NCBI RefSeq assembly: GCF_000346465.2
Contig: NC_034016.1
Location: 8,526,611-8,590,610, forward strand
DNA from: Prunus persica
Lineage: Eukaryota > Streptophyta > Magnoliopsida > Rosales > Rosaceae
Direction: 5' to 3'
Length of the DNA: 64,000 nucleotides
Part shown: piece after piece, positions 15,001 through 25,600 of the stretch
Layout of the letters: the number at the start of each line of letters is the position of its first letter
Position numbering within the stretch: the first letter of the stretch is position 1
Translations under genes and position numbers: made by a program
Notes under the pieces: generated by a model
The model's input: only the letters and a program-made list of their open reading frames with translations
Told to the model about the DNA's origin: nothing
Databases searched by the model: none

Positions 15001-16736
15001 TGCAAATGTAACTCTGTCATTAAAGTGCATGTTGGTACAACCACACAACTTGCTTTCTCTTGAGCAAAATAAGGGGCCACTTACCAGCTGGCCTGTGCCT
15101 TTTTCATTTTGGCAAAGGGCATATGAGAATGTGCATATATATGTGATCTGACATATTCAATTAACAGTTGCGGTTTCTTATTTTTCCTTTTAAGTTATCA
15201 TAATTTTCTAGAAGTTTTTATGACATGCATGATATGTGTGTCTCAGTGCAAAACGAGTGCAACACAATAAGCGTACAAGAGAGAACCCAAAGGAAATTAA
15301 TAATGAACTAAAACAAGGCTAGCTTATGAAATTCAACAACAAAATTCCTCAAAGGAAACGAAGAAATCCTAGCTTTCAGAACTCGAACTCTAGGAATTTG
15401 AGGAGCCCTGAAAATTAATTACTGGAGCTGTGCATGCCTCAATCCAGTGTTAATGTATAAATTCTTAAAAGGGTTATTTATGCAAACACCTCCCTTGTTG
15501 TTTGTGAAAGCATAAATTGGCACCAGATTGTATACTCTGCTATATCTGGAAACCAAACTATAGATAGAGGCTTACAAGCCTGTTAGGAAAATTTGCTTTC
15601 ACTGTCGTCCACAACTACAAATTGAAGAATGCAGCACAAATCTTTTTACCAGTACAGCTGAAAATGATTATTTGGAAAATATGAATAATGTTGATCGCTG
15701 AAGGGCTGGAGAATATAGTCTTCTTTTCATGTAATAAGCACTGTTGTATTGTATTTGATCTTCATAACGTCCTCCAGGTACTTGATGCTTTGGAGCTGAG
15801 CAGGCTAACCATGAAGACTGTGAAGCAAAATCTTTGGTGGGCTTTTGCATACAATATTGTAAGTCCTTTATGGAATAGGAATAGCCAGTGTTCTATTTCT
15901 TTTTTTAAATTTTCTCCAGCACTAGAAGCTGAAATAGAATGAAAGAGATCATATTCCATCTTCTGGAGTTTCGTGCCACTGGAAGCACAAGAATGAAAGC
16001 CTGTAGATATCACAAGCTTATTAGAAAGTTGATTTTGAATCTTTAGTATCTACATAAAATTTTAAAAGAATGGAATGGAGCGAATATTGTGATTTTTATC
16101 TGGCTTTTTTTTGCTGTCAGATTTACTAGTTTACTCAAAGTGATTCAAAGTACTTTCAGTTGCCTGAAATAAATTAGAATGTGCCGTCCTTAGCTGCTTC
16201 CAGTAGCTGACAATTTCGATAATCAAACTGTTTTATATACCGTACTTGTTTAACTCGGGCAGACTTAAGTTGAAACTGCAATCCTTTTCTTTTTGTTTTT
16301 TTGATTATCCTTCTAATGAGGTGCTTAATACAAGGACAAACCATATTGTTTCTTTTCTCGTCTTTTTCTCCCTTTTCATTTTTCTTTCCCCTTTCCTTAG
16401 TATTGTTTCAAGATACTGTATATGCTTTGCTCTCTTTTCAGAAGCAATGCCTGGTCTTATGCTACTAGCTTTTTACAGGTAGGACTTCCAATTGCTGCTG
16501 GAGTGTTGCTGCCGGTAACTGGGACCATGCTGACGCCGTCAATTGCTGGAGCCCTCATGGGCTTGAGTTCTGTCGGGGTTATGGCAAATTCATTGCTTCT
16601 AAGATACAAGTTTTCATCAAAACAGGGAGAAATATATAGTGGATCTGCACACACGAACACTAACGGGGATTCCAATCTTCTCATGGACAAAAGTGCAGAA
16701 GAACATCCTCATTCTGATGGAAAATGGAAAGGATGA
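1..16736 (+). CDS. PAA1: Copper-transporting P1B-type ATPase, chloroplast envelope (PAA1/HMA6 type), 3' part of gene
   Basis: The product pumps copper across the chloroplast envelope using ATP; plastocyanin and plastid superoxide dismutase depend on it (family knowledge). The window opens just after the TGE of the actuator domain. Exons read from splice sites and frame: 1-28, 162-311, 7018-7164, 7430-7480, 9030-9210, 10184-10314, 11934-12031, 12846-13086, 14171-14374, 15778-15858, 16479-16736. They join in one frame, 523 codons with the stop. Visible motifs: copper-site CPC in the 51-bp exon 7430-7480 ([10 protein letters not shown]), phosphorylation site DKTGT at 9120-9134, HP of the nucleotide-binding domain at 10255-10260, GDGIND hinge at 14252-14269, then the last two membrane helices and a hydrophilic tail. 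Residues such as LTVEV and [11 protein letters not shown] fit PAA1 better than PAA2/HMA8. The intron 312-7017 holds a retrotransposon, but its splice sites are intact. Introns 11161-11933, 12032-12845 and 14901-15777 hold nothing I recognise. Confidence 0.93.
435..819 (+). repeat. 5' LTR of the chromovirus
   Basis: Starts TGATG, ends CATCA. It carries a TATA box (TATAAATA, 611-618) inside a conserved block shared with the 3' copy, so it is the likely RNA polymerase II promoter of the element. The U3 part holds short repeats of TTAGTTTTCCT. Confidence 0.92.
822..834 (+). other. Primer binding site of the chromovirus
   Basis: TGGTAATCAGAGC begins two bases after the 5' LTR. It resembles the initiator-tRNA-Met primer site TGGTATCAGAGC common in plant LTR elements, with one extra A. 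Confidence 0.7.
869..2110 (+). pseudogene. Chromovirus gag, broken
   Basis: Reads from ATG at 869 as a gag-like capsid protein. The retrotransposon gag domain lies around 1390-1900 ([23 protein letters not shown]). A zinc knuckle CX2CX4HX4C is encoded at 2044-2085. The frame is cut by TAA at 1655-1657, where a CAA glutamine codon is expected, and a frameshift lies just before the knuckle, near 2035-2041. It would package element RNA in cytoplasmic particles if intact. It cannot give a full gag as it stands. Confidence 0.85.
2131..5749 (+). pseudogene. Chromovirus pol (protease, RT, RNase H, integrase, chromodomain), broken
   Basis: Domains in order: protease remnant around 2290-2570, where the catalytic D-[ST]-G is replaced by DER; reverse transcriptase about 2930-3660, with FDD of the catalytic YxDD-type box at 3397-3408; RNase H about 3790-4190 ([13 protein letters not shown]); integrase zinc finger to 4513 and catalytic core 4590-5050; chromodomain about 5520-5650 ([20 protein letters not shown]). 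The frame is cut by nonsense codons at 3158, 3662, 3734, 3785, 4514, 4823, 5003 and 5051 and by frameshifts near 3105 and 3350-3360. Each listed stop is one C-to-T or G-to-A step from the residue conserved in the family. The element is therefore inactive. The chromodomain reading frame itself is still open. Confidence 0.9.
5796..6170 (+). repeat. 3' LTR of the chromovirus
   Basis: Same ends and TATA box (5963-5970) as the 5' copy, followed by the GTGCA target duplication. It differs from the 5' LTR by a shortened repeat block at the start and scattered substitutions. Confidence 0.92.
7645..8455. repeat. Two-copy tandem duplication, period 400 bp, in a PAA1 intron
   Basis: The stretch starting AAAATGGTGTTTTAAACAAG at 7645 begins again at 8045 and can be followed for about 400 bp with scattered differences; both copies end at a GTCTGAGTTGTATAGTTGAC block. 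The unit has no coding potential I can see. The rest of this intron (8456-9029) shows nothing recognisable. Confidence 0.9.
10477..10896. repeat. Two-copy tandem duplication, period 210 bp, in a PAA1 intron
   Basis: The block TAATAAGTGAA at 10477 recurs at 10687, and the copies stay alike to AACAAACACAGTA. They differ by about a dozen substitutions. Non-coding. Confidence 0.9.
10917..11160. mobile_element. Possible hAT-type MITE fragment
   Basis: GGCCCTGTTTGGGAGTGCTT at 10917 looks like the terminal repeat of plant hAT-derived MITEs, and the following 240 bp are rich in AGTGCTTTT-like motifs. I found no convincing opposite end or target duplication, so it is at best a one-ended fragment. Confidence 0.35.
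13636..13854 (+). pseudogene. LINE (L1-like) reverse-transcriptase ORF remnant in a PAA1 intron
   Basis: A short open stretch reads [14 protein letters not shown] then [10 protein letters not shown]. This is the conserved block after the reverse transcriptase in plant L1 ORF2 proteins (G-x-G-x-x-x-x-F/L-W-E-D-x-W). No flanking ORF2 is left. It lies in the intron before the GDGIND exon. Confidence 0.6.
14560..14900 (+). pseudogene. LINE (L1-like) 3' end remnant in a PAA1 intron
   Basis: One frame reads [11 protein letters not shown], the signature near the C-terminus of plant L1 ORF2 (W-x-x-R-N-x-R-x-F), followed by [10 protein letters not shown] in a shifted frame and a typical LINE tail. 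A coding exon separates it from the remnant at 13636-13854, so the two are either separate insertions or scraps of different copies. Confidence 0.6.
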
Positions 16737-18588
16737 TAACACCAACAAAAAGATAGGGTTCTACATGTTCTACCACTAGATGTGGAGCAGCCTGATAACA
16801 TGGCAGCAGATAGGGGTCCTACAATTCAATTATCCCAAGAATTCTGAAAGATGGCCAAAGAACAAACACCATACTGCCGTAAAGAGAATTTAGGAATCTA
16901 CTGCAGAACTGGATAAATTTTTTGAACTGGTATTCTTCTCGGACCATATCTTTCAATGAGCGGCAGTTCATCGGTGTTGCCAGTTTTACGTAAACAATAT
17001 CCTTAATTCAACAGGGTCTTGCTATCTTAAGTTCTACCGAGTGTGACTTATGGGTTGTATTCTCAGCAATATTTAAAACACATTTTTGCCAATACTTGGC
17101 GTTGCATGGCAGACATTAAAACAACAGAGTGCTAGTGGAAATTATTTGAGAGACAATCTTCCAATATATCCGCAAATGCTCAATGCTAAACTATTGGCGC
17201 GAAAAACTAGTAGGATGAAAGTCAAGTGTTAGTTTTCTGAAAAATCTGTCCCCTGAACTTTTTGGCTTGTCCAATTTGGTCCCAAGAAACACTTTTGCAA
17301 GTGTGTTTAATCAGCTCAAACAGTGACTTCTGTTAGAAAAAGTTGAAAGATTGTGTAGAGGAGTGACTTCTGTTTCAACCAAGTCACTCTTGCAATTGGA
17401 CTTCATTTATCATCTGCAAACATAATCCCTATTTTAATTTTGTCATATCAATTTTTGACAATTTAGTCCTGACACCACAAGGAGAATTCTCTAATAAGTA
17501 GTTCATTTCAGCAAATCACGAAAAGAAATTGATAATAAATACGTTAACCTACTGTAAACCCTATTGTGAAAGTTGCCAATCCAAGCCAGCCCACCAAACT
17601 TTAAACACAAATAGTGGGTCGCAAGAAAAAGAAGATTGGTTTATATACAACCATAACCCTGCTTCGGTTTCGCCTCCTTGAATTCAATTTCAAGGTTGGG
17701 TAATTTATGAACTTTTAAGGCTATGGTTTTTGTGATCCAATTGTAAGTGGGTGTGGTAATTTCTCAACCTTTATGAGTGGGATTATATGAATGTAAAATT
17801 ACTGCTCTATGAATATGTTGTGTATGTCTTGATTTTTGACATTTTCTTCCTTCGCAATTCAATTTGTGTCCTCAATTTGGTTTTAGGGTTAAAACCATGT
17901 GGTATAAGATTACTTCGTACGTTTAAACTCAATTTGGTTAAAGTATGGTTATAATGTCTTATCACTAGTATTCTTTTTGCAAATATCGAATGTCATTGTA
18001 AATAGTGAGGAAAGTAAGGAGGTGTAGTAGAAAATACATGGCAAGTGGCAAACCAGCGAAATGATACAATAAGAATAAATTTACTAAAGGATTAACAAAT
18101 CAGACTATGACTGTAAAGCTAGAAAAAATATAAGCTGAAAATCTCGACACACGTACAAGCAATATTGCCGGTGAAGAATTAACTAAGTTTTGCCAGGTTC
18201 ATTAAGCTACCAACAACTCAAAATTTTCAAATGAAGCAACAGAAGCAAGAGATCATATTGGAGCTTAAATCTTAAACCTTTTTATATGGATCTTTAAACT
18301 CAAAGTATTGGTGTGCTCCTAAACTTAACCATTTCATAAATTAAACAAAGAGAGATGAGAAAATCATACCCTTGGAACGAAATCTTAAACCTTTTTAAAA
18401 AACCCAACAGCCACGCAAGCTATCCACCTAAAGTCTTCTATATGTTTTGAGTACTAGAAGCTTGAGTTTGGTTTCAAAGCTTGGGTTTTGCCTGTTGCCA
18501 TGTGGAGGATGGTTTATGGAGATGGAAGTTAATAAACAGTTTCAAAGCCAATTGGAAGCTACAGGGATGATTCCAGCATGTATTTCCT
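16737..18588. other. 3' flank of PAA1 and intergenic sequence
   Basis: It follows the PAA1 stop codon. The first few hundred bases are probably 3' UTR. I see no further gene, RNA gene or complete transposon; open frames here are short and without family features. Confidence 0.6.
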
Positions 18589-18591
18589 TTA

Positions 18592-19089
18592 GGCTCTGTG
18601 TGGTTCACGGAATGAATTTGAGGGGAATCATTTCTCATGTCATTTCTCAAGAGAAGGGATGAGAAATAGAAGATTCATTTCCCACGTTTGGTAATGCTGG
18701 GAAAGAACGTGGGAAAGGAATTGAGAGATAACACTTTATTTCATTTTCCATGTTTGTTTTGAGTAGGAATGGAAACAAAGTTTGTATAAATTTTCAATTA
18801 TACTCATATTAAATTAAATAAAAAAATAAATGCATTTAATGATATATTGTAATTCTAAATTGTTAATGGGGACAAAATGGTCATGAAAAATGTGTATTTA
18901 ATGTTGGTTCATTTTCCCAAACTATCCCATAAGGAGGGAAAATAAAACCTAAGTTGGGAGGATGACTTCACTTTCTCCCCTACTTTCCTATAGGCCAGGC
19001 AACGATTTTCCATGTTTGGACTTATCAAACATAAGAAAGTAATTGATTTCTCATCCTCAAATCTCATTTCCCATGAACCAAACGGGACC
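18592..19089. mobile_element. PIF/Harbinger-like MITE, 498 bp
   Basis: The left end GGCTCTGTGTGGTTCACGG matches the reverse complement of the right end, GGTCCCGTTTGGTTCATGG, with four differences. TTA flanks both sides (18589-18591 and 19090-19092), as expected for PIF/Harbinger insertion. The inside is AT-rich and non-coding. Confidence 0.8.
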
Positions 19090-19228
19090 TTATTGTGTTT
19101 TTCTTTTATTAAAAATTGCAGTCAATATAATGTCTTGACAGAAGGGATTTGATGACGGTAGTTGGCATGACGTTTGATGGGAGATGTTATTTTTTCTTTG
19201 GAGCTAATTTCAATTTCCTTTTTAAGTC

Positions 19229-19234
<6 letters not shown>

Positions 19235-19275
<41 letters not shown>
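19235..19275. repeat. (AG)n microsatellite
   Basis: About 20 uninterrupted AG units in the space between the two convergent genes. Confidence 0.97.
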
Positions 19276-19278
<3 letters not shown>

Positions 19279-19717
19279 ATAGGAGAATGGTAATAAAGTG
19301 CGTAATATAATTTTCAATTTCCTATGATGTCTATACAAGTTATATGAATGCCAATCCAACAATAGTCGTTTCAATGTCAAAACAATTGGATGTGGAAGGA
19401 TGTGCATTATAAATCACATTCACATAACTTTGACATCGTAATTACAGTACACTTTCCAAATGCATAACCGCAAAAATCGATGCATGGAAGACAAGCCAAG
19501 GAGTACAAAACTTCGGAGATGTGACATCCTCAAGGATTGGAGGACCAAAATGGCCAACAATCAAATAGGGAGGGCAATGAAATTCCAGAAGCTCATGGTT
19601 TTAAATTGCAGCAACAAGTCGTGTGCCACATCAATCTTCCATAACACCAGCTGCGTTCGTGTCTCAACTCTGGTGTAAAAGTTCAGATTTGCCTTATTTT
19701 CATAGCAAAATCGCCCT
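19276..19717. other. Probable 3' UTR and flank of the KUP7-like gene
   Basis: This lies directly downstream of the minus-strand stop codon of the potassium transporter. Some of it is probably transcribed with that gene. No other feature is visible. Confidence 0.5.
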
Positions 19718-22700
19718 TCAAACCATATATGTCATCCCAACCTGCATTAGATGCGAATGGGGTACGCTCAAATTGGCAATCCCCCTCCTGCAATTTTTTC
19801 TCAAGAAGGCGTAGAAGTAATTGATGATTAACTTCTTAATAAACCAGGAATCTTTCCTGGCCCTAATATCCCCGTGACCAAGAAGATAGACAACCCCCGA
19901 TTCTTTGGCCTTGCGTATAAAAGATAGTTCCCTCTCAATACTCTGCTCAGCATCATAAGCTGTCTGGTCTGCAGGAGGCCCTGGCTTCACCTCCTCTGAT
20001 GTGCTTGCTTCTGATATAGGCTCACTTGACTCCTTGTACTCAGCCAGGAGAGGAACACCAAGTGAGTAGACACTTCCGTTGGGAGCTATGAGAACTCTTG
20101 AGCACGAAGTCACGTCCTCAGAGTCTATATCACCATCATCCCCATCACTCTCTAGTGACCGCTCCTGAGCTTCCCGACGAATGAATTTCTCAAGGCTCTC
20201 AATTAGTAGCTGTTCAAATGTCTGGTGACTTTCTTTACGAACATCCTTGTAGCCATACCTGTTGAAGTTATGACATCAGACAGGGAAGGCAAACGAAGGG
20301 AAAAACACTCAGCTCTAAATTTTGCACAAGATTCAACAAAGGTAACACTCAACTCTCCTAAATTACAGGTATTTAGCATCTTACCTGGCAATGCAACGAA
20401 ATATGTGGTAGTTTTTTGGGCAGACACGCCGGAAAAGAAACCTTTCACTTTGAGGCACTACAGGAACTGGAACATACTTTATACATACAAATATGATCAT
20501 CGAGTGGATTGCTGGAAGTGTGGTTAGAAAATGGCCAAAAATTGCTGGTATTCCCTTCACCAACTCATTATAAAGCAAGCCAATTCCCGGTGCTCTGATT
20601 GTCCCAAGATTGCAACCCAATTCCCGCATCAAATCCATTGACAGCTTTTGCTTGACTTCAGTTTCATACTTAAGCTTGCTTCCATAGTTCCAGATAAACA
20701 TTATAAAAAACATAATTATGGCAAAGACCAAAATTATCCAACTTCCATCTCCCACACTCCACAAAACTGACGAGAAAAAGGTCAATTCCAACCCCAGGAA
20801 AATTACTATGAAACTCAGCACGATGATAATGTTTATCTGCCATATAAGAAGCATAACAATTGTTACTAAAATGGTCGTCATCATCATCACTCCTAGCTCA
20901 GCAATGCCTGTAGTAAAAGAGGGTCATTATCAAGAAATTAAAAACCTGTATCTAAATTGATTTTATGCAAAAATTAAGTTCATCCATGGGGATACAAGAA
21001 ACACAATTGATGGTAACTGTTGAAATTATTCATGAGAACGTATATAAGTTATTTGGAATGTCCTAAGAAGTTAAGTAGGACTGACCTATAAGGTTCCAAT
21101 TTAGAGAGAATAAATTTTTAAATGAGCTAAAAAAACCGAAATTCACCAAATACAAAAAGAGATATTCCATGGAGTTTAGATGGTATATCCATAAAAGATG
21201 AAATAAGTAGTATGCAATGCATCTAACAAAAAATAACAAAGGCTCCTAATTAGTACAATTGTTGTTAAACATAAAGAATTTTAAACAATAAAATATTATA
21301 ACAGATGCAAATTTGCACTTCTTAAACGGATTATTGATTTTATTATCCACTATAATTTTCTTCAATAAAATTCTAAATTAAGGAACTTGATAAATTTTGA
21401 AACGCATGATATTTGCTCTTCAGCATTAAAATATAAATAATCTAATTGAGGGACTAGAGTAAACAACAGAAGAAAAAGGATAACTTTCTTATAAAAATAA
21501 ATAAATAGCAGAGAGGGGATAGCTTTAAGACAAAATAACAGCACACACACAAGCAATAAGAAGAGGAGGCTAGAGTGTTGAAAGAAAACTAAGTTGTCTA
21601 GGCAAGTGTAAATATTGGTGACTACTACAAGGTGCAAAACATTTCTTCAGATCCTATACAAACCTTAACAGTCAGTTAATGGAAAACAAGTCAGTTTATA
21701 AGACATATACAAGCAACCCAAATTTAAAACCTTAAGAGTTCGTTAACAAACAAAGATCAAAGTTGAACAAGAAATGAGACTAAATGCTTTGGAACATAAT
21801 GAGTATTACCATATGCATTTCCAATCTCATCAATGCTTGAAATAGTGCAGATAGACACCAGGCAAACCACCAGCAAAAACCAATTCACGACAGGGATATA
21901 AATTTGCCCCATGAATTTCCGGGAGGTATGTATGATTTTAAGGCGAGGGAAACAACCAAGTGCCATCGATTGTTTTATGCATGAAAATGTGGCCGTCGTC
22001 ATTGCACGACTAGCAATCAATGCAGCAATGTTAGCAATGAGGAACACAGGCCAGAAAACAGCATCTGCAGACAAAGACATGGTATGATTTCTCCAGAATT
22101 AACTTCCATCTGGAACTTATGCAAATACAATGTTCCAAAATGCAAAGGGATATTAAATGAGTAAATAACATATCCAAGAATTAGTGAACAAGTGTGACTC
22201 CTGAAAAATTCGCAGAAAGTCCAAACAGATGACAAATTCGAGGGAAAAAACCATTGAAGCTTACTTGGAATAGAAGAAAAGAAAGCTTGCTCAGCTCCAT
22301 CTGGGTTCTCCATAAGGTATGCAGCTTGACCCAAATAACCCAACATAAGGCATGGCAAAACAAGAAGCACAAACGTAAGCTGCAAAGAAAAAGTACCCAG
22401 TAAATTAATTAGAATTGAAGTAATGCGAAGGCCAACACCATAGGTTGAGACACTTTGATGTATCATCAAAAAATGTAGAAAAATTTATCCAAAAACCACT
22501 TATTTCTACATTCTTTACCTGGACTGATCGAACAGAAAAGTAGCAAAGATCCGCAAACATTGCCTCAGAACCTGACACATACTATGCCATCAATAACAAT
22601 AACACACAAATATGTAGTTGACAAAAATGAATAAATAGGTTCACAGTTCATCATAAATCATAAAAGACACAAATTAGATCGCATTGCATAATAAGCTTAA

Positions 22701-25547
22701 CACCTCTATCAATATTCACCATTTGCATATAAAAGCTTAACACCTCTTTTTCTTCTTTTTTTTTTTTTCAAAAGGAAACACAAGAATGCAAGCTAAGGGA
22801 TAGAGTTGGCAGAATTTTTTTTTCTTTCATTAAAAAGGAACAAAACCATTCAGCGGAAAAGTTGTCCACTTGTCTACTAGGTAGAAGACGCTAGCTAAAG
22901 AATTAAAGAAAGACTGCAAAGCATAGCTAACCAACAAAGACATATTGCAGCAGACCAACAAAAACTGGTTTACAGCAGAATTCCAATCTAGCTCGAAAAG
23001 AACTACCCTTCAATTCTGAAGATACCAACACCTACCCAACTTTTTCCACCAAAACACTTCTACCTCTCACACAATAATGCAACACACAAAGCTGGAGTCG
23101 CCCTCACCCAACTCAAATGGGCCTCCCTAAACACTCTTCTCCACAAGGTCAAAGCAATAAGACAATGGAGCAACAGGTGACCTGAACTCTTCTCAACAGC
23201 ACTTTCACACATCACACACCAGTGGGTAGAGAGACACCAATAAAGGCCATCTCCTCTGAACCATATCATGAGTAAGCACCCTACCATGAGCCATAATCCA
23301 GGCCAACACCCATTACTCATGAGGTATTTTGGCCTTCCAAATTGCACTAAAGGGAGAAAGACAAGACCATAATTTTTTTTGGCATAAGATTTAATACTCC
23401 CAAAGACTCCAACGTTCATACCCTTTCTATCTGTCCTAGATTGGACCAATAAAGCATTCTATAAGACCGCCAATAACTCTGCTACCGAAGCCACCAACAC
23501 TCTAAAATCAATCTAGGTAAGGTGGTAGAATTTTCAGTTCACCATAAAACATTAATGGATTTGTTTCCTGACCGAGTCACATTGTGAAGGAATACAGACA
23601 TTAAGATAATTTGTATGCTTTTTTTTTTTTTTTTTTTGGGTAAGAAACAGAAATTTTTTTATTAAGGAAAATTATTTCGGGTTGAAAGTAATCCACTCAT
23701 ATGCTAAAATAGAACAATAAAACTCATAAAAGAAAAGGGAAAAAAAATTAATTACACAAAATAGTAGACCAAATTTACAAGTGGAATCAAGGTTGCAAAC
23801 ATTTACAAAGGACAAATATAGCAACTCTCACGCATCCCCAAAGTCCAAGTTTTCCAGATTGATTACCTGTAGCGCACAGAAGACAACCCCCAAGAGAATA
23901 CCAAGCCTTAGTCGAGTTCCTCTTGAAGAAGTAATAGATGTGAACAGGATTGAATGCCTTCAACACACTGCTGTCATATTTAACAAGGTTGTAAATCCCA
24001 ATGCCCCCAAGGGAACAAAACCATATGAATAAGGCAGGGCCTACAGCCAGTCCAACTTTACTTGTCCCAAATTTCTGTACACTGAATAAAATTACAAGAA
24101 AGGTAACTGAAATCATCACCACTTGATCTGCACCCAAATTTAAGAAAAAAGGATAGTAAATATTAACTAGTAGGTCACATTAAAACAACATAAGCAGCTA
24201 TCATATGTACAACGATGAAATAAAAACCCGAGTGAGAGAGAGAGAGAGAGGGGAAAAGGAATAGGAAACAAAGATTTTCTACCCAGTTAACCACTTCAAA
24301 AAACTGCTTTCATGAGATGAATCATGCATGATTTGGTCAAAACTTAGAACCATGTGTATATACGAGCATTTTGAGCTTTGAGAAATCGATACAACACAAC
24401 AGAGGAAGCCCTAAAGGCAGATATAAGAGGTAAAAGGAACCAAAAATAAATAAGATATAATAAACAAAATTCTCAAATTTATAACCTTCAGTAATTACTT
24501 AACCATCAGACTGGAAGCATTCAGGCATGTCCTGATGAGGCAGGATTTACCTAGAACAAATTTAAAATGGTACTACAGACACACTATTTACACTTTTACT
24601 GCTGAGAGACACACAAAATGATAGTACTTCCTTTTGCTAACCACAAGTCAAACTGCACAAAGCTACCAGTAACTCCGGTTCAATGAGGAAAAGAGAAGAG
24701 GTCATATTCATGCTTCACATCAGAGTTGCACAGTAATTACACTTTTAATGCTGAGACACAAAAACAAAAGGTAGTACTTCCTTGTGCTCACCACAAATCA
24801 AGCTGCATCAAGCTAAAAGCAACTGTGGTTTGATGAGAGACTGTGTAGCCCCTCCAATAGAATCATAAATGTAAACTGGCAACTATGGTCATATATCAAC
24901 CCCCCACCCAAAAAATACTAAAAACAAAAGCAAAGACAAATTTGTGAGACTTGCTCAACAGCGTAAACAATACCTTGCTTAATTGCATCTACTCCAATCT
25001 TTAGACCACTAACAGCTGACACTACTGCATTAAGAAGAACAAGAAAATTAAAAAGCAAACACAATGTAATACAAAACATAAAAAAATTATGCAGACCCAC
25101 TCTTTGCAATTTAGAGCAATACATCCAGAAGAACCGCTGCAGTATTTCTTCATTTCTTACATCAATAGTAGGTTGATCAGTTGCAACAACAAATAAAATA
25201 ACAGATTGTGCAAATACCTGACATAGCTGGGGTAACAACCCCATCAGCTATCACCATAGCAGTACCAGCAAGCACTAATGTCAGAAGAAGCTTTTTCAGA
25301 GTCAGAGAAGCCTCGAGCCTTTCCTTGATTTTTAAAGATCTCTCGAGTTCAGGAGATGGCACCTTTAGCCTGAAACTTGATATCCGGGCATCTGACGGAA
25401 GCTGGTTTGGAAGAAGACTGACCTTAGCATGTCGACAGATCAATGAATACAAAGCAAATGTACCACCTGGAAAATAGCCATAAAATAGATAATACACATT
25501 CAGGCAAACATTTTCTTTAGTACTACATACATAATAGGTAGGTTTGT

Positions 25548-25600
<53 letters not shown>

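Noticed and set aside
18447..18662. Small 71-codon gene in the intergenic region
   Set aside because: It runs into the MITE at 18592 and has no recognisable features or splice context.
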